A stretch of DNA of 64,000 nucleotides from Pseudomonas laurylsulfatiphila (GTDB taxonomy: Bacteria; Pseudomonadota; Gammaproteobacteria; Pseudomonadales; Pseudomonadaceae), in contig NZ_NIRS01000004.1 of assembly GCF_002934665.1 (NCBI RefSeq), positions 374,501-438,500 on the forward strand. Direction: 5' to 3'. Below, in pieces: positions 27,929 to 41,082 of the stretch (position 1 is the first letter of the stretch; each line of letters begins with the position of its first letter). The notes beneath the pieces were generated by a model. That model saw nothing but the letters and a program-made list of their open reading frames with translations. It made no database searches and was not told the origin of the DNA. The translations under genes and the position numbers were made by a program.

Positions 27929-28180
27929 TCAGCCGGACTTCTTGCGAATCCAGTAGAGGTAGGTGCCCTCCTCCTCGTGCTGCGCCACCAGTTCGTGGTC
28001 GAGAAACACACAGAACTTGGGAATGTCACGACGGGTCGACGGGTCTGTGGCGATGACCTTGAGCAGGCCGCCGGGCACCAGGTCACGGATGTGCTGGTGC
28101 AGCATCATCACCGGCTCGGGGCAGTTGAGACCGGTGGCATCGAGGGTGCCGTCTACCGGCGTATCAAGCATTTCACTCAT
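27929..28180 (-). CDS. tusA: Sulfurtransferase TusA
   Basis: An 83-residue TusA/SirA-family protein. The active cysteine is Cys20 in [11 protein letters not shown]. The C-terminus has the usual [13 protein letters not shown] pattern. It relays persulfide sulfur from IscS to the 2-thiouridine pathway and to molybdenum cofactor. An AGGAG site lies 7 bases before the start at 28180. Confidence 0.93.
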   Translation of the reverse strand: MSEMLDTPVDGTLDATGLNCPEPVMMLHQHIRDLVPGGLLKVIATDPSTRRDIPKFCVFLDHELVAQHEEEGTYLYWIRKKSG

Positions 28181-28257
28181 GATTCACTCCTGAAACTGAC
28201 CGGCATTGTCGCGCATTGCCGGGTGTAACGTCATCTGTGGCATAACGCCGTACCCTT

Positions 28258-28355
28258 GTAGGAGCGAGCTTGCTCGCGATGATCGTTAACGATAACGCTG
28301 GATGCCTGACACCCCAATGCGCTCTCAGGTCCATCGCGAGCAGGCTCGCTCCTAC
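28258..28355. repeat. REP doublet with conserved 52-nt spacer, copy 3
   Basis: REP units 28258-28280 and 28333-28355 around a 52-base spacer that aligns without gaps to that of the doublet at 17228-17325. It lies between rlmM (3' end) and tusA. Confidence 0.88.
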
Positions 28356-28373
28356 AGGGGGGGGTGCGGTGCT

Positions 28374-29447
28374 TCAGCGGGATTTGGGTTTCTTCACGTC
28401 CAGCCGGCGCAAATGGCAAGTCACTTCCTCGCGGTCGTGGTACAGCTGCTTGCAGCCGATCTCGACCTTGATGCCCCGCGCCTTGAAACCATCGGCGATG
28501 CGCTCGAGCAGACGCTTCACTTCGGCATAGCGCTGTTTCATCGGCAGCTTGAGGTTGACCACTGCCTCGCGGCAATGGCCGTCACCGATCCACTCTTCCA
28601 GCATTGCCGCATTGCGCGCCGGCTTCTCGACGATGTCGCAGACCATCCAGTCCACCGGCTGCTTGGGCTTGAAGGTGAAACCGTCGGCCATCAGGTGTTG
28701 CACCAGACCGGTGTCCATCAGGCTTTCGGCCATCGGGCCGTTGTCGATGGCGGTCACCAGCATGCCGCGGTTGACCAGTTGCCAGGTCCAGCCACCCGGA
28801 GCGGCCCCGAGGTCGACGCCGGTCATGTCGCTGTGCAGGCGCTCGTCCCACTGGTCGCGCGGAATGAAGTGGTGCCAGGCCTCTTCCAGCTTCAGGGTCG
28901 AGCGGCTCGGCGCCTCCCGAGGAAACTTCAAACGGGGAATGCCCATTGGCCACATCGCCGAGTTGTTCGACTCGGCCAGCCCCATGAACACCTCACGGCC
29001 GCTTTTGAAGGTCAGCAACAGCCGCGGCTTGTGCGCGTCTTCCACCAGTTTGCCGGCGGCCATCAGCGCCTTGCGCAGGTGCACTTCGAACTTTTTGCAG
29101 AAGTTCGACAGTTCCTTGCCATCATTGGTGTCGACCATTTCCAGCCACAGGCTGCCGCACAGCGGAAAGTCCGCCATATGGGCGAGGATCACGCTGATGC
29201 GGTCGGTTTCCGGCAGATCGATGAAAATCCCCCGGGCCCACTGGCGCGGGAAGATCAGCTCGGCGAAACGCTGCCCGCGCATCAGGCGCTCGGCGCCGTC
29301 TTCTTCGGTGCAGACGAATTCGGCGCAAGCGGTGGCGGCTTTGGCCTTGGCGTAGCCGGCCACGTTCAAGCGCGCGGCGAGGTCGGAAATCTCGGAACAG
29401 ACTTCGCCTTCGAAGCCCGGCCGGCAATGCATGAATAGGGTGTTCAT
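28374..29447 (-). CDS. rlmM: 23S rRNA 2'-O-ribose C2498 methyltransferase
   Basis: A 357-residue enzyme from the ATG ending at 29447 (MNTLFMHCRPGFEGE). It has an N-terminal THUMP domain (about 1-180) and a C-terminal Rossmann methyltransferase with the SAM site GVDLGAAPGGWTWQL and then the acidic DNGPMAESLM and CDIVEKPA motifs. It modifies C2498 in the peptidyl-transferase region. The 22 codons upstream to 29513 are not conserved in form and have no ribosome site. Its neighbour acnA is divergent, and its 3' end touches a REP doublet. Confidence 0.93.
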   Translation of the reverse strand: MNTLFMHCRPGFEGEVCSEISDLAARLNVAGYAKAKAATACAEFVCTEEDGAERLMRGQRFAELIFPRQWARGIFIDLPETDRISVILAHMADFPLCGSLWLEMVDTNDGKELSNFCKKFEVHLRKALMAAGKLVEDAHKPRLLLTFKSGREVFMGLAESNNSAMWPMGIPRLKFPREAPSRSTLKLEEAWHHFIPRDQWDERLHSDMTGVDLGAAPGGWTWQLVNRGMLVTAIDNGPMAESLMDTGLVQHLMADGFTFKPKQPVDWMVCDIVEKPARNAAMLEEWIGDGHCREAVVNLKLPMKQRYAEVKRLLERIADGFKARGIKVEIGCKQLYHDREEVTCHLRRLDVKKPKSR

Positions 29448-29669
29448 TCTTACTCCTGGGCAATGGCGATGAATTTCGGCCACTGCACGATGCCCAGGCT
29501 TGCCCTGAAGCAAAGCCTGTCACGAAAACCGGCGCATGATAGCCGAGATCGGAACCTGGGGTCTGTCCATAGAGTCCAGTTATTAGCCAGCTACCGAAAA
29601 CAGGGCTAGGTTTAAGGCTCTGTCCGTCCCCTCAGTCCGTAGCCGTGCGGACTTCAAGGAGTGATTGCA

Positions 29670-32411
<2,742 letters not shown>

Positions 32412-32422
32412 CCATGCGCTGA

Positions 32423-32456
32423 TACAAACATCGCCTTCGGGCGGTGTTTTTGTTTG
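32423..32456 (+). terminator. acnA terminator
   Basis: AACATCGCC/GGCGGTGTT stem around a TTCG loop with a T-rich tail, starting 12 bases after the acnA stop. The tetraloop makes it a strong hairpin. Confidence 0.85.
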
Positions 32457-32488
32457 TGCCCCCCCTTATAATCTCGCCCCGCTATTCC

Positions 32489-32592
32489 TGTGGGAGCGAG
32501 CCTGCTCGCGAAGGCGGTGTGTCAGTTGAGTCAACATTGGCCGACTCGACGCCCTCGCCGGAACGCCGCCCGGAGAAAACTCGCTCCTGCAG
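32489..32592. repeat. Composite, decayed REP doublet
   Basis: The left unit (32489-32511) is an intact GAGCCTGCTCGCGA type. The right arm (about 32562-32592) is a variant, read on the minus strand as GGAGCGAGTTTTCTCCGGGC followed by GGCGTTCCG, which closely matches the odd unit at 10177-10205. It lies in the 5' leader of the CPBP protease gene. Confidence 0.65.
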
Positions 32593-32633
32593 GTGACTGG
32601 GCCGTGCTACAGATTTCGACACAAGGACTTCAC

Positions 32634-33425
32634 ATGATTGCCCTGCCATGGACGTTTCTGGCCCTGCTTTCCCTCGGCTACGCTCTGGCGCTGACCTACG
32701 GCCACCTCGGTTGGCTCTCTGCATTTTCGGTGTTCCTGTTACTGGTAGCCGGTGCAGCGGTTCGCCAGCGCGAGATCCCTTTTGTCCGCTACCTGGGCCA
32801 TGGCCTGTTCATCATTCTCGCGCTGGCCCTTGCGACGCATTGGTGGCCCGGCTTCCAAAGCGGTCAAGTCATAGCCCCGCAGCGTTTCACCGACGACGCC
32901 GTGCCGTTTTCCATGTACCTGAACCTTGACAAGCCCCTGATCGGTTTCTGGCTGTTGTTGGTCTGCCCGTGGATTGTCGGCCGGCGATCGCTGCGCCTGT
33001 TCCTGCCTGTCAGCGCCATTGCGCTGACTTTGAGTGCCGTGCTGGCGCTGGGCGGCGCACTGTTGCTGGGTGTCATCGCCTGGGCGCCGAAATGGCCTGA
33101 TCAAGCCTGGTGGTGGCTACTGAACAATCTGCTGCTGGTGACACTGGTCGAGGAAGCACTGTTCCGCGGCTACCTCCAGGGTGGCCTGAGCCGTTGCCTG
33201 AAAAACCTGCGCCATGGCGAAAACCTTGCCCTGCTCCTGGCTTCGTTGATCTTCGGTCTGGCCCATGCCGGTGCAGGCTGGCAATGGGTCCTGTTGGCCA
33301 GCCTGGCCGGGGTCGGCTATGGCCTGGCCTACCGTTTCGGCGGGCTGGCGGCCGCAATCGTCACCCACTTCGGCTTGAACCTGCTGCACTTCGGCCTGTT
33401 CACTTATCCGATGCTCGCCGGCTGA
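32634..33425 (+). CDS. CPBP-family intramembrane protease
   Basis: A 263-residue membrane protein with about 7-8 helices. The start at 32634 has AAGGA 7 bases before it; the frame further upstream only translates the REP. The three conserved CPBP/Abi motifs are present: Glu173-Glu174 and Arg178 in VEEALFRG, His211 in FGLAHAG, and His245/Asn249 in THFGLNLLHF. Family members are metal- or glutamate-dependent intramembrane proteases, some involved in peptide processing or immunity to bacteriocins. No bacteriocin gene is seen nearby. A TATAAT sequence at 32467-32472 may be its -10 element. Confidence 0.85.
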   Translation: MIALPWTFLALLSLGYALALTYGHLGWLSAFSVFLLLVAGAAVRQREIPFVRYLGHGLFIILALALATHWWPGFQSGQVIAPQRFTDDAVPFSMYLNLDKPLIGFWLLLVCPWIVGRRSLRLFLPVSAIALTLSAVLALGGALLLGVIAWAPKWPDQAWWWLLNNLLLVTLVEEALFRGYLQGGLSRCLKNLRHGENLALLLASLIFGLAHAGAGWQWVLLASLAGVGYGLAYRFGGLAAAIVTHFGLNLLHFGLFTYPMLAG

Positions 33426-33530
33426 CGCAAGGGTCATTTTGCGACGCATCACTGATTATCGAAAAATAACCTCAACAATCCGCCGGTCTTGCCGATACAG
33501 CACTTGAAAGCCTTGCGGATTAAAAAAGCC

Positions 33531-35096
33531 ATGCGTAACAACCAGCCAATTACACAACGCGAGCGGACCTTCCCGGCCCAGCAACGGTTGATCTCCACCA
33601 CCGATGCCAAGGGCATGATCACCTACTGCAACGACGCCTTTGTCGAAATCAGCGGGTATTCCCGAGAGGAGCTGATCCGTGCACCGCACAACCTGGTCCG
33701 TCATCCCGACGTCCCGGCCGCGGTGTTCGCACACATGTGGGGCACACTGAAACAAGGCTTGCCATGGATGGGCATTGTGAAGAATCGCTGCAAGAGCGGT
33801 GACCACTACTGGGTGAACGCCTATGTGACACCGGTCTTCGAAGGCAATCAGGTAATCGGTTTCGAGTCGGTGCGGGTCAAACCCACCGCCGAACAGATCC
33901 GCCGTGCCGAGGCGCTCTACCAGCGCATCAACCAGGGCAAGTCGGCCGTTCCCTCCTCGGACAAATGGCTGCCGATCCTGCAGGACTGGCTGCCGTTCAT
34001 CCTGGTCAGCCAGTTGAGCTTCATGATCGGTGCATCGCTGAACTCCCATTGGGGTTTTGCCCTGGCCGCCGGACTCTCGGTGCCGCTGGGCCTGATGGGC
34101 CTCCAGTGGCAACAGCGCGGCCTCAAGCGTTTGCTGCGTCTGGCCGAGCAGACCACCTCCGATCCGCTGATCGCACAGATGTACACCGACAGTCGCGGCG
34201 CCCAGGCGCGGCTGGAGATGTCCATCCTCAGCCAGGAAGCACGCTTGAAAACCTGTCTGACGCGCCTGCAGGATACGGCCGAGCACTTGACCGATCAGGC
34301 CAGGCAGTCCGATGCCCTGGCGCACAACAGCTCCAGCGGCCTGGAACGTCAACGGGTCGAGACCGAGCAGGTGGCCACGGCGGTCAACCAGATGGCCGCG
34401 ACCACCCAGGAAGTCGCCAGCCACGTACAACGCACCGCCGATGCCACCCAGGAAGCCAATCGCCTGACCGGTCGCGGTCGTGACATCGCCGGGGAAACCC
34501 GCGAAGCCATCCAGCGCCTGTCGGTGGTGGTGGGTGAAACCGGCGTAACCGTGACCCAGCTGGCCAAGGACAGCAACGAAATCGGTGGTGTGGTCGACGT
34601 GATCAAAGGCATCGCCGACCAGACCAACCTGCTGGCCCTGAACGCCGCCATCGAAGCGGCCCGTGCCGGTGAGATGGGTCGTGGTTTTGCGGTGGTGGCC
34701 GACGAAGTCCGTCAGCTGGCGCAACGCACCAGCGAGTCCACCGGGCAGATTCATGCGCTGATCGCCAAGCTCCAGCACACCGCCGGCACTGCGGTGCAAA
34801 CCATGGAAGCCGGGCATCGTCAGGCGGAAGAAGGCGTTGCACGAGTGTTGGAAGCGGACAAGGCGCTGGTAGGGATCAGCGAGGCGGTGGCCAACATCAC
34901 CGACATGACCACCCAGATCGCCGCCGCGACCGAAGAGCAAAGTGCCGTGGCCGAAGAAATCAGCCGCAACATCAGCAACATCTCGGCGCTGGCGGACCAG
35001 ACCTCGGAACAGGCGCAGAACTCGGCGTTGTTGAGTGAAGAGCTGACCAAGACGGCCAATACCCAGTATTCGCTGGTGGAGCGGTTCAACCGCTGA
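33531..35096 (+). CDS. aer: Aerotaxis receptor Aer
   Basis: A 521-residue chemoreceptor, the same length as P. aeruginosa Aer. A PAS domain (about 20-115) with the Aer pattern [18 protein letters not shown] should bind FAD and sense redox state. A membrane hairpin follows at about 155-195 ([14 protein letters not shown] and [17 protein letters not shown]), without a periplasmic domain. The MCP signalling hairpin includes the tip [20 protein letters not shown]. The start 33531 is chosen because it matches known Aer length; the ribosome site is weak. Its position beside the cbb3 oxidase genes links oxygen sensing to respiration. Confidence 0.95.
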   Translation: MRNNQPITQRERTFPAQQRLISTTDAKGMITYCNDAFVEISGYSREELIRAPHNLVRHPDVPAAVFAHMWGTLKQGLPWMGIVKNRCKSGDHYWVNAYVTPVFEGNQVIGFESVRVKPTAEQIRRAEALYQRINQGKSAVPSSDKWLPILQDWLPFILVSQLSFMIGASLNSHWGFALAAGLSVPLGLMGLQWQQRGLKRLLRLAEQTTSDPLIAQMYTDSRGAQARLEMSILSQEARLKTCLTRLQDTAEHLTDQARQSDALAHNSSSGLERQRVETEQVATAVNQMAATTQEVASHVQRTADATQEANRLTGRGRDIAGETREAIQRLSVVVGETGVTVTQLAKDSNEIGGVVDVIKGIADQTNLLALNAAIEAARAGEMGRGFAVVADEVRQLAQRTSESTGQIHALIAKLQHTAGTAVQTMEAGHRQAEEGVARVLEADKALVGISEAVANITDMTTQIAAATEEQSAVAEEISRNISNISALADQTSEQAQNSALLSEELTKTANTQYSLVERFNR

Positions 35097-35105
35097 CAGC
35101 AAAGT

Positions 35106-35182
35106 CAAAGGATCGCAGGCTGCGCCAGCTCCTACAGGGACCACATTCCCCTGTAGGAGCTGCCGAAGGCTGCGATCTTTTG
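35106..35182. repeat. REP doublet (GCTGCCGAAGGCTGC type)
   Basis: An imperfect left unit (35106-35135, GATCGCAGGCTGCGCCAGCT) and an inverted right unit GTAGGAGCTGCCGAAGGCTG at 35153-35182, between aer and the converging hydrolase gene. Confidence 0.85.
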
Positions 35183-35192
35183 ATCTTGCTTC

Positions 35193-35867
35193 CTACAAAA
35201 AGCCAGCCACCCTGCCCGCCGCCGCCACCAAATGCTGCTCATGACTAAACCCGGAAGCCTTCAACGGCTTCAAGTCATGATCCCCCGCCGCCAGCCAGAA
35301 CACCTCAATGCTCGGTGACAAGACGTAAGCCTCGACCGCCTCGCGATTGCCCAGCGCATCCCGCTCGCCCTGCACAATCAGGGTTCGGGTTTTCAAAGCA
35401 GCCAAATGCTCGACCCGTGGCTTCTCCGGCTTGCCCACCGCGTAAAACGGATACCCCAGACACACCAACGCATCCGCCCCCAACTCATCGGCGAGCAAAC
35501 TGGCCATGCGCCCGCCCATGGACTTGCCGCCGATGGCCAGCGGCCCAGTGACATGGCGTCGCACCTGGGCATACACCTCACGCCAGCATTCGAGCAATTT
35601 CGGCGCTGGATTCGGTGGGCGCTTGCCGCCGTCGATGCGCCGCTGCGCCATGTACGGAAACTCGAAGCGCAATACGTTGACGCCTTGTGCGGCGAGGCGT
35701 GCAGCCATGTCGCTCATCCAGTCGCTGTCCATCGGTGCGCCGGCGCCGTGGGCGAGGATCAGCGTCGCCGCTGCCTTGCCGGCCGCGGCATTCCACAACC
35801 ATCCATGATCCCGCACGCACTGCGCCCATTGATCCCCGTCAATACCGGCCTTGTGCCCTTTGTCCAT
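35193..35867 (-). CDS. Alpha/beta hydrolase, KANL3/Tex30 type
   Basis: A 224-residue cytoplasmic alpha/beta hydrolase. The start at 35867 has GAGG in front; the frame upstream crosses the ccoN1 promoter region. The nucleophile is Ser116 in GGKSMGGRM. The acid is likely the Asp in VQGERDALG and the histidine is in AGDHDLKPLK. HGAGAPMDSDW forms the oxyanion loop. These features fit the KANL3/Tex30-like esterase family (formerly dienelactone-hydrolase-like). Substrate is unknown. It is divergent from the ccoN1 operon with 95 bases between. Confidence 0.85.
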   Translation of the reverse strand: MDKGHKAGIDGDQWAQCVRDHGWLWNAAAGKAAATLILAHGAGAPMDSDWMSDMAARLAAQGVNVLRFEFPYMAQRRIDGGKRPPNPAPKLLECWREVYAQVRRHVTGPLAIGGKSMGGRMASLLADELGADALVCLGYPFYAVGKPEKPRVEHLAALKTRTLIVQGERDALGNREAVEAYVLSPSIEVFWLAAGDHDLKPLKASGFSHEQHLVAAAGRVAGFL

Positions 35868-35869
35868 GC

Positions 35870-35896
35870 TTGCCTCGCTTTTAGTCTGCCTATAAC
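35870..35896 (+). promoter_or_regulatory. Possible ccoN1 promoter
   Basis: TTGCCT (35870-35875) and TATAAC (35891-35896) with a 15-base spacer lie 67 bases before ccoN1. The spacing is short. No Anr box is visible, which fits the constitutive expression known for the first cbb3 operon in P. aeruginosa. Confidence 0.35.
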
Positions 35897-35962
35897 TCCG
35901 GCCGAAGGGTGCGCTGCCTTGCGCGAGTGCGCTCACTTCGGCTGAACCGTGGATGGGGAACC

Positions 35963-37387
35963 ATGAACACTTCTATCAGTACCGCCTACAACTACAAGGT
36001 GGTCCGCCAATTCGCCATTATGACGGTGGTGTGGGGCATCGTCGGCATGGGGCTCGGGGTTTTTCTCGCTGCCCAGTTGGTCTGGCCCGAACTCAACTTC
36101 AATTTGCCCTGGACCAGCTTCGGCCGCTTGCGCCCACTGCACACCAACGCAGTGATCTTCGCCTTCGGCGGCTGCGCGCTGTTCGCCAGCTCGTTCTATT
36201 CGGTGCAACGCACCTGCCAGACGCAATTGTTTGCGCCAAAAATCGCCGCGTTCTGCTTCTGGGGCTGGCAGCTTGTGATCCTGCTGGCGGCCATCAGCCT
36301 GCCGCTGGGCTACACCAGCTCCAAGGAATACGCCGAGCTGGAATGGCCGATCGACATCCTGATCACCATTGTCTGGGTCGCCTACGCCATCGTGTTCTTC
36401 GGCACGATCATGCAGCGCAAGACCAAACACATCTATGTCGGTAACTGGTTCTTCGGTGCGTTCATCATCACCGTGGCGATCCTGCACATCGTCAACAACA
36501 TGGAACTGCCGGTCAGTTTCACCAAGTCCTACTCGCTGTACTCCGGTGCCACCGACGCGATGGTGCAATGGTGGTACGGCCACAACGCCGTGGGCTTTTT
36601 CCTCACCGCCGGTTTCCTCGGCATGATGTATTACTTCGTGCCGAAACAGGCCGAGCGCCCGGTGTACTCCTATCGTTTGTCGATCGTGCACTTCTGGGCG
36701 CTGATTACCCTGTACATCTGGGCAGGTCCCCACCACTTGCACTACACCGCGCTGCCGGACTGGGCGCAGTCGCTGGGCATGGTGATGTCGCTGATCCTGC
36801 TCGCGCCGAGCTGGGGCGGCATGATCAACGGCATGATGACCCTGTCGGGCGCCTGGCATAAGTTGCGCAGCGACCCGATCCTGCGTTTCCTCGTGGTCTC
36901 CCTGGCGTTCTACGGCATGTCGACCTTCGAAGGGCCGATGATGGCCATCAAGACGGTCAACGCCCTCTCCCACTACACCGACTGGACCATCGGCCACGTA
37001 CACGCCGGCGCCCTCGGCTGGGTAGCGATGATTTCCATCGGTGCGCTGTACCACATGATCCCGAAAGTCTTCGGACGCGAGCAGATGCACAGCATCGGCC
37101 TGATCAACGCGCATTTCTGGCTCGCCACCATCGGCACCGTGCTGTACATCGCCTCGATGTGGGTCAACGGCATCGCCCAGGGCCTGATGTGGCGTGCGGT
37201 GAACGAAGACGGCACGCTGACCTACTCCTTCGTCGAAACCCTGGTGGCCAGCCACCCTGGCTTCGTCGTGCGGCTGGTGGGCGGTGCGATCTTCCTCAGC
37301 GGCATGTTCCTGATGGCCTACAACACCTGGCGCACCGTGCGGGCCTCGCAGCCTGCCGAAGTCGCCGCTGCCGCGCAGATGGCCTGA
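35963..37387 (+). CDS. ccoN1: cbb3 oxidase subunit CcoN, isoform 1
   Basis: A 474-residue catalytic subunit with 12 membrane helices, starting [14 protein letters not shown] after a GGATGGGGAA site. The conserved histidines that bind haem b, haem b3 and CuB are present, for example in [37 protein letters not shown] and [17 protein letters not shown]. It reduces oxygen to water with high affinity and pumps protons. First gene of ccoN1O1Q1P1. Long stretches of its middle and 3' part are nearly identical in DNA to ccoN2, while the first 400 bases differ more. Confidence 0.97.
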   Translation: MNTSISTAYNYKVVRQFAIMTVVWGIVGMGLGVFLAAQLVWPELNFNLPWTSFGRLRPLHTNAVIFAFGGCALFASSFYSVQRTCQTQLFAPKIAAFCFWGWQLVILLAAISLPLGYTSSKEYAELEWPIDILITIVWVAYAIVFFGTIMQRKTKHIYVGNWFFGAFIITVAILHIVNNMELPVSFTKSYSLYSGATDAMVQWWYGHNAVGFFLTAGFLGMMYYFVPKQAERPVYSYRLSIVHFWALITLYIWAGPHHLHYTALPDWAQSLGMVMSLILLAPSWGGMINGMMTLSGAWHKLRSDPILRFLVVSLAFYGMSTFEGPMMAIKTVNALSHYTDWTIGHVHAGALGWVAMISIGALYHMIPKVFGREQMHSIGLINAHFWLATIGTVLYIASMWVNGIAQGLMWRAVNEDGTLTYSFVETLVASHPGFVVRLVGGAIFLSGMFLMAYNTWRTVRASQPAEVAAAAQMA

Positions 37388-37397
37388 GGAGTCCGCC

Positions 37398-38006
37398 ATG
37401 AAACACGAAACTATCGAGAAAAACGTCGGCCTGTTGCTGCTGCTGATGATCCTTGCCGTGAGCATCGGTGGCCTGACCCAGATCGTCCCGCTGTTCTTCC
37501 AGGACGTGACCAACAAGCCGGTGGAAGGCATGAAGCCCTACACCGCGCTGCAACTGGAAGGCCGCGACATCTACATCCGCGAAGGCTGTGTCGGCTGTCA
37601 CTCACAGATGATCCGTCCGTTCCGCGCCGAGACCGAACGTTACGGGCACTACTCGGTGGCCGGCGAAAGCGTTTGGGACCACCCGTTCCTCTGGGGTTCG
37701 AAACGTACCGGGCCGGACCTGGCGCGGGTCGGGGCGCGCTACTCGGATGACTGGCACCGCGCGCACTTGTACAACCCGCGCAACGTCGTGCCGGAGTCGA
37801 AGATGCCCGCCTACCCATGGCTGGTGTCCAATCAACTCGACAGCAGCCACACCGAAACCAAGATCAAGGCCATGCGCACCCTGGGCGTGCCGTACACCGA
37901 CGAAGACATCACCGGCGCCGTCGCTTCGCTCAAGGGCAAGAGCGAGATGGATGCACTGGTCGCCTACCTGCAAGTGCTCGGCACTGCGATCAAGAGCAAG
38001 AGGTGA
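37398..38006 (+). CDS. ccoO1: cbb3 oxidase subunit CcoO, isoform 1
   Basis: A 202-residue mono-haem cytochrome c anchored by one N-terminal helix (about 10-32). The haem site is Cys64-Val-Gly-Cys67-His68, and the distal methionine is likely in ESKMPAYPW. It passes electrons to CcoN. It begins 10 bases after ccoN1 with an AGGAG site and is followed 3 bases later by ccoQ1. Confidence 0.97.
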   Translation: MKHETIEKNVGLLLLLMILAVSIGGLTQIVPLFFQDVTNKPVEGMKPYTALQLEGRDIYIREGCVGCHSQMIRPFRAETERYGHYSVAGESVWDHPFLWGSKRTGPDLARVGARYSDDWHRAHLYNPRNVVPESKMPAYPWLVSNQLDSSHTETKIKAMRTLGVPYTDEDITGAVASLKGKSEMDALVAYLQVLGTAIKSKR

Positions 38007-38009
38007 GCC

Positions 38010-38207
38010 ATGGTTGTTGAACTGAGTACTGGAATGATCCGCGGCCTGGGCACAGTCGTCGTGTTCGTGGCCTTCGTCGGCCTGACGCTGTGGGTATTCA
38101 ACAGCAAGCGCGGCCCGGCATTCGCCGAAGCGCGCCTGCTGCCGTTCGCCGACGAACCACAACCCGACATCACCGAAGATTCAGCAACAAGGAGTACCCG
38201 GCCATGA
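38010..38207 (+). CDS. ccoQ1: cbb3 oxidase small subunit CcoQ, isoform 1
   Basis: A 65-residue protein with a single membrane helix ([17 protein letters not shown], about 14-30) and a short cytoplasmic tail. It stabilises the cbb3 complex. The tail after LLPFADEP is four residues longer than in CcoQ2 and differs fully in sequence. Its stop overlaps the ccoP1 start in an ATGA, so the two are translationally coupled. Confidence 0.92.
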   Translation: MVVELSTGMIRGLGTVVVFVAFVGLTLWVFNSKRGPAFAEARLLPFADEPQPDITEDSATRSTRP

Positions 38208-39157
38208 CCACCTTCTGGAGTACGTGGATTTGCGTACTGACCATCGGCAGCCTGATCGGCCTGACCTGGCTGCTGATCGGCACCCGCAAGGGCGAGACCA
38301 AGGGCAGCGTCGACCAGACCATGGGCCACAGCTTCGATGGCATCGAGGAGTACGACAACCCGCTGCCGCAATGGTGGTTCATGCTGTTCGCCGGCACGCT
38401 GGTATTCGCCGTCGGCTACCTGATCCTTTATCCCGGCCTGGGCAACTGGAAAGGCATCCTCCCCGGCTATGAGAACGGCTGGACCGGCGCCCACGAGTGG
38501 GAAAAGGAAATGGCCAGGGCTGACGCGAAGTTCGGACCGATCTTCGCCAAATTCGCGGCCATGCCAGTGGAAGAAGTGGCCAAAGACCCGCAAGCGCTGA
38601 AAATGGGCGGCCGCCTGTTTGCCTCCAACTGCTCGGTGTGCCACGGCTCGGATGCCAAGGGTGCATACGGTTTCCCCAACCTGACCGACAGCGACTGGCG
38701 CTGGGGCGGCCACGCAGAAACCATCAAGACCACCATCATGGGTGGCCGGATGGCGATGATGCCGGCCTGGGGTGAAGTCCTGGGGGAAGAAGGCGTGAAA
38801 AACGTCGCCGCCTTTGTGCGCCATGATCTGGCCGGCCTGCCGCTGCCGGAAGGCAGCAAGGCGGACCTGCAAGCCGGACAACAAGCCTTCAGCACCACCT
38901 GCGTCGCCTGCCATGGAGCAAACGGCCAGGGCACCGAAGCCATGGGCGCACCGAACCTGACGCACCCGGCCGGCTTCATTTACGGCACCAGCCTGACGCA
39001 GCTTGAACAGACGATTCGGCATGGTCGCCAAGGCCATATGCCGGCGCAGAACGAACTGCTCGGCAATGACAAGGTGCAATTGCTGGCCGCGTATGTGTAC
39101 AGCCTGTCCCACGGTTTGAATACCGAGCGCCTGCAGGCTGAAGACAACCGCGAATAA
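38204..39157 (+). CDS. ccoP1: cbb3 oxidase subunit CcoP, isoform 1
   Basis: A 317-residue di-haem cytochrome c with two N-terminal membrane helices (about 5-26 and 57-77). Haem sites are Cys143-Ser-Val-Cys146-His147 and Cys233-Val-Ala-Cys236-His237. It accepts electrons from soluble cytochrome c and passes them to CcoO. It lacks the insertion of about 13 residues found near position 91 of CcoP2. It overlaps ccoQ1 by 4 bases. No terminator is seen after it; a 482-base gap follows before ccoN2. Confidence 0.97.
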   Translation: MTTFWSTWICVLTIGSLIGLTWLLIGTRKGETKGSVDQTMGHSFDGIEEYDNPLPQWWFMLFAGTLVFAVGYLILYPGLGNWKGILPGYENGWTGAHEWEKEMARADAKFGPIFAKFAAMPVEEVAKDPQALKMGGRLFASNCSVCHGSDAKGAYGFPNLTDSDWRWGGHAETIKTTIMGGRMAMMPAWGEVLGEEGVKNVAAFVRHDLAGLPLPEGSKADLQAGQQAFSTTCVACHGANGQGTEAMGAPNLTHPAGFIYGTSLTQLEQTIRHGRQGHMPAQNELLGNDKVQLLAAYVYSLSHGLNTERLQAEDNRE

Positions 39158-39639
39158 ATCCCGACCGCTCTGCTGCCGCATTCTCCCGGATGCGGCAGTT
39201 CCCTGCCCCTTTGCGACGCATTGTCGCACCCTCTTTGACTCTTCCTTTCGGTTCCCCGGATTCAGGTCTAAGCTTCCCCCGATGCGGACTGGCCGGTGCC
39301 GGTTCCAGGTCGACCCTGAACGATGTGTTCGACGAATCTGCCCGATGACAGGCCGCAAAGGCTGGTAGATACCGGCTGTCGCGCCAGTTGCCTTCGGTCA
39401 GCCAAACGTTGCGTTTGAACACACCCCGTTACATCCGACCTGACCCCCTCGCCTGATCAGTCCGCCGGGACGTTTTGCCCGCGGGCAATTTTGTCCCTAC
39501 GCGGCGCATGGAAAGGCCGCAGAATCAGCATTTGAAAGCATTGACCCAGGTCATGGCGCGTTGCAATGACCCCCTGCTTTCTCCATACTTGCGGCCGATT
39601 TTTAATCCTAATAAAACACCCAAACCGTGGAACCTTAGA
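39158..39639. other. Gap between the two cco operons
   Basis: This 482-base region has no convincing gene. Open frames reaching back from ccoN2 lack ribosome sites. It must hold the ccoN2 promoter; one weak Anr-like site is listed at 39541-39554. No REP and no clear terminator are seen in it. Confidence 0.6.
39541..39554. promoter_or_regulatory. Weak Anr-like site before ccoN2
   Basis: TTGACCCAGGTCAT has 3 mismatches to the FNR/Anr consensus TTGAT-N4-ATCAA. It lies 86 bases before ccoN2 with CATACT at 39585-39590 as a possible -10, giving a spacing somewhat longer than the ideal -41.5. The second cbb3 operon of P. aeruginosa is Anr-activated, so a site is expected; whether it is this one is uncertain. 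Confidence 0.35.
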
Positions 39640-41082
39640 ATGAGCACAGCAATCAGTCCGACTGCTTATAACTATAAGGTAGTCCGCCAGTTCGCCATCA
39701 TGACGGTGGTCTGGGGGATCCTTGGCATGGGGCTCGGTGTCTTCATCGCCTCGCAACTTGTCTGGCCGGAATTGAATTTCGGTCTGCCATGGACGAGCTT
39801 TGGACGCCTGCGCCCGCTGCACACCAACCTGGTGATTTTCGCCTTCGGTGGATGTGCACTGTTTGCCACTTCTTATTACGTCGTGCAGCGAACCTGCCAA
39901 ACGCGACTGATTTCCGACAGCCTCGCTGCCTTCACCTTCTGGGGATGGCAAGCGGTGATCGTCGGCGCGATCATTACCTTGCCGATGGGTTTCACCACCA
40001 CCAAGGAATACGCGGAACTGGAATGGCCCCTGGCTATTCTGCTGGCCATTGTCTGGGTCACCTACGGCCTGGTGTTCTTCGGCACTATCGTCAAGCGCAA
40101 GACCAAGCACATCTATGTGGGTAACTGGTTCTACGGCGCCTTCATCGTCGTGACCGCTATGTTGCACATCGTCAACCACATGTCGCTGCCGGTCAGCCTG
40201 TTCAAGTCCTACTCGGCCTACTCGGGTGCGACTGACGCGATGATCCAGTGGTGGTACGGCCACAACGCCGTGGGCTTCTTCCTGACCACCGGCTTCCTGG
40301 GCATGATGTACTACTTCGTGCCGAAACAGGCCGAGCGTCCGATCTACTCCTATCGCCTGTCGATCGTGCACTTCTGGGCGCTGATCACCCTGTACATCTG
40401 GGCCGGTCCCCACCACCTGCACTACACCGCACTGCCGGACTGGGCTCAGTCGCTGGGCATGGCGATGTCGATCATCCTGCTGGCACCGAGCTGGGGCGGC
40501 ATGATCAACGGCATGATGACCCTGTCGGGCGCCTGGCATAAGCTGCGCACCGACCCGATCCTGCGTTTCCTCGTGGTGTCCCTGGCGTTCTACGGCATGT
40601 CGACCTTCGAAGGCCCGATGATGGCCATCAAGACCGTCAACTCGCTGTCCCACTACACCGACTGGACCATCGGCCACGTACACGCCGGTGCCCTGGGCTG
40701 GGTAGCGATGATCTCGATCGGCGCCATCTACCACATGATTCCGAAACTGTTCGGTCGTGCACAGATGCACAGCACCGGCCTGATCAACACGCACTTCTGG
40801 CTCGCGACCATCGGTACCGTGCTCTATATCGCTTCGATGTGGGTCAACGGCATCACCCAGGGCCTGATGTGGCGTGCAATCAACGACGACGGCACCCTCA
40901 CCTACTCGTTCGTCGAAGCGCTGCAAGCCAGCCACCCTGGCTTCATCGTTCGCGCCCTGGGCGGTGCGTTCTTCGCCACCGGCATGTTGTTCATGGCCTA
41001 CAACGTCTTCCGTACCGTACGTGCCTCGAACCCGGCTGAAGCCGAAGCCGCCGAACAGATCGTCGTAGTTGGAGCTCACTGA
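39640..41082 (+). CDS. ccoN2: cbb3 oxidase subunit CcoN, isoform 2
   Basis: A 480-residue paralogue of CcoN1 with the same haem and CuB histidine motifs ([34 protein letters not shown]). It starts [15 protein letters not shown]; the frame 55 codons further upstream is not used. The C-terminal tail ([15 protein letters not shown]) differs from that of CcoN1. First gene of the second cbb3 operon, in P. aeruginosa the one raised under low oxygen by Anr. Its stop overlaps the ccoO2 start by one base (TGATG). Confidence 0.97.
   Translation: MSTAISPTAYNYKVVRQFAIMTVVWGILGMGLGVFIASQLVWPELNFGLPWTSFGRLRPLHTNLVIFAFGGCALFATSYYVVQRTCQTRLISDSLAAFTFWGWQAVIVGAIITLPMGFTTTKEYAELEWPLAILLAIVWVTYGLVFFGTIVKRKTKHIYVGNWFYGAFIVVTAMLHIVNHMSLPVSLFKSYSAYSGATDAMIQWWYGHNAVGFFLTTGFLGMMYYFVPKQAERPIYSYRLSIVHFWALITLYIWAGPHHLHYTALPDWAQSLGMAMSIILLAPSWGGMINGMMTLSGAWHKLRTDPILRFLVVSLAFYGMSTFEGPMMAIKTVNSLSHYTDWTIGHVHAGALGWVAMISIGAIYHMIPKLFGRAQMHSTGLINTHFWLATIGTVLYIASMWVNGITQGLMWRAINDDGTLTYSFVEALQASHPGFIVRALGGAFFATGMLFMAYNVFRTVRASNPAEAEAAEQIVVVGAH

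Noticed and set aside
32490-32633. N-terminal extension MGASLLAK of the CPBP protease
   Set aside because: This peptide is only the translation of a REP; the same string appears wherever these repeats are read in that frame.
35963-39157. Anr box upstream of ccoN1
   Set aside because: No TTGAT-N4-ATCAA-like sequence was found in 35868-35962; consistent with constitutive expression of the first cbb3 operon.
39457-41079. 540-codon minus-strand open frame opposite ccoN2
   Set aside because: A matching antisense frame opposite ccoN1 exists because the two genes are similar; both are shadows with His/Arg-rich sequence and no motifs.
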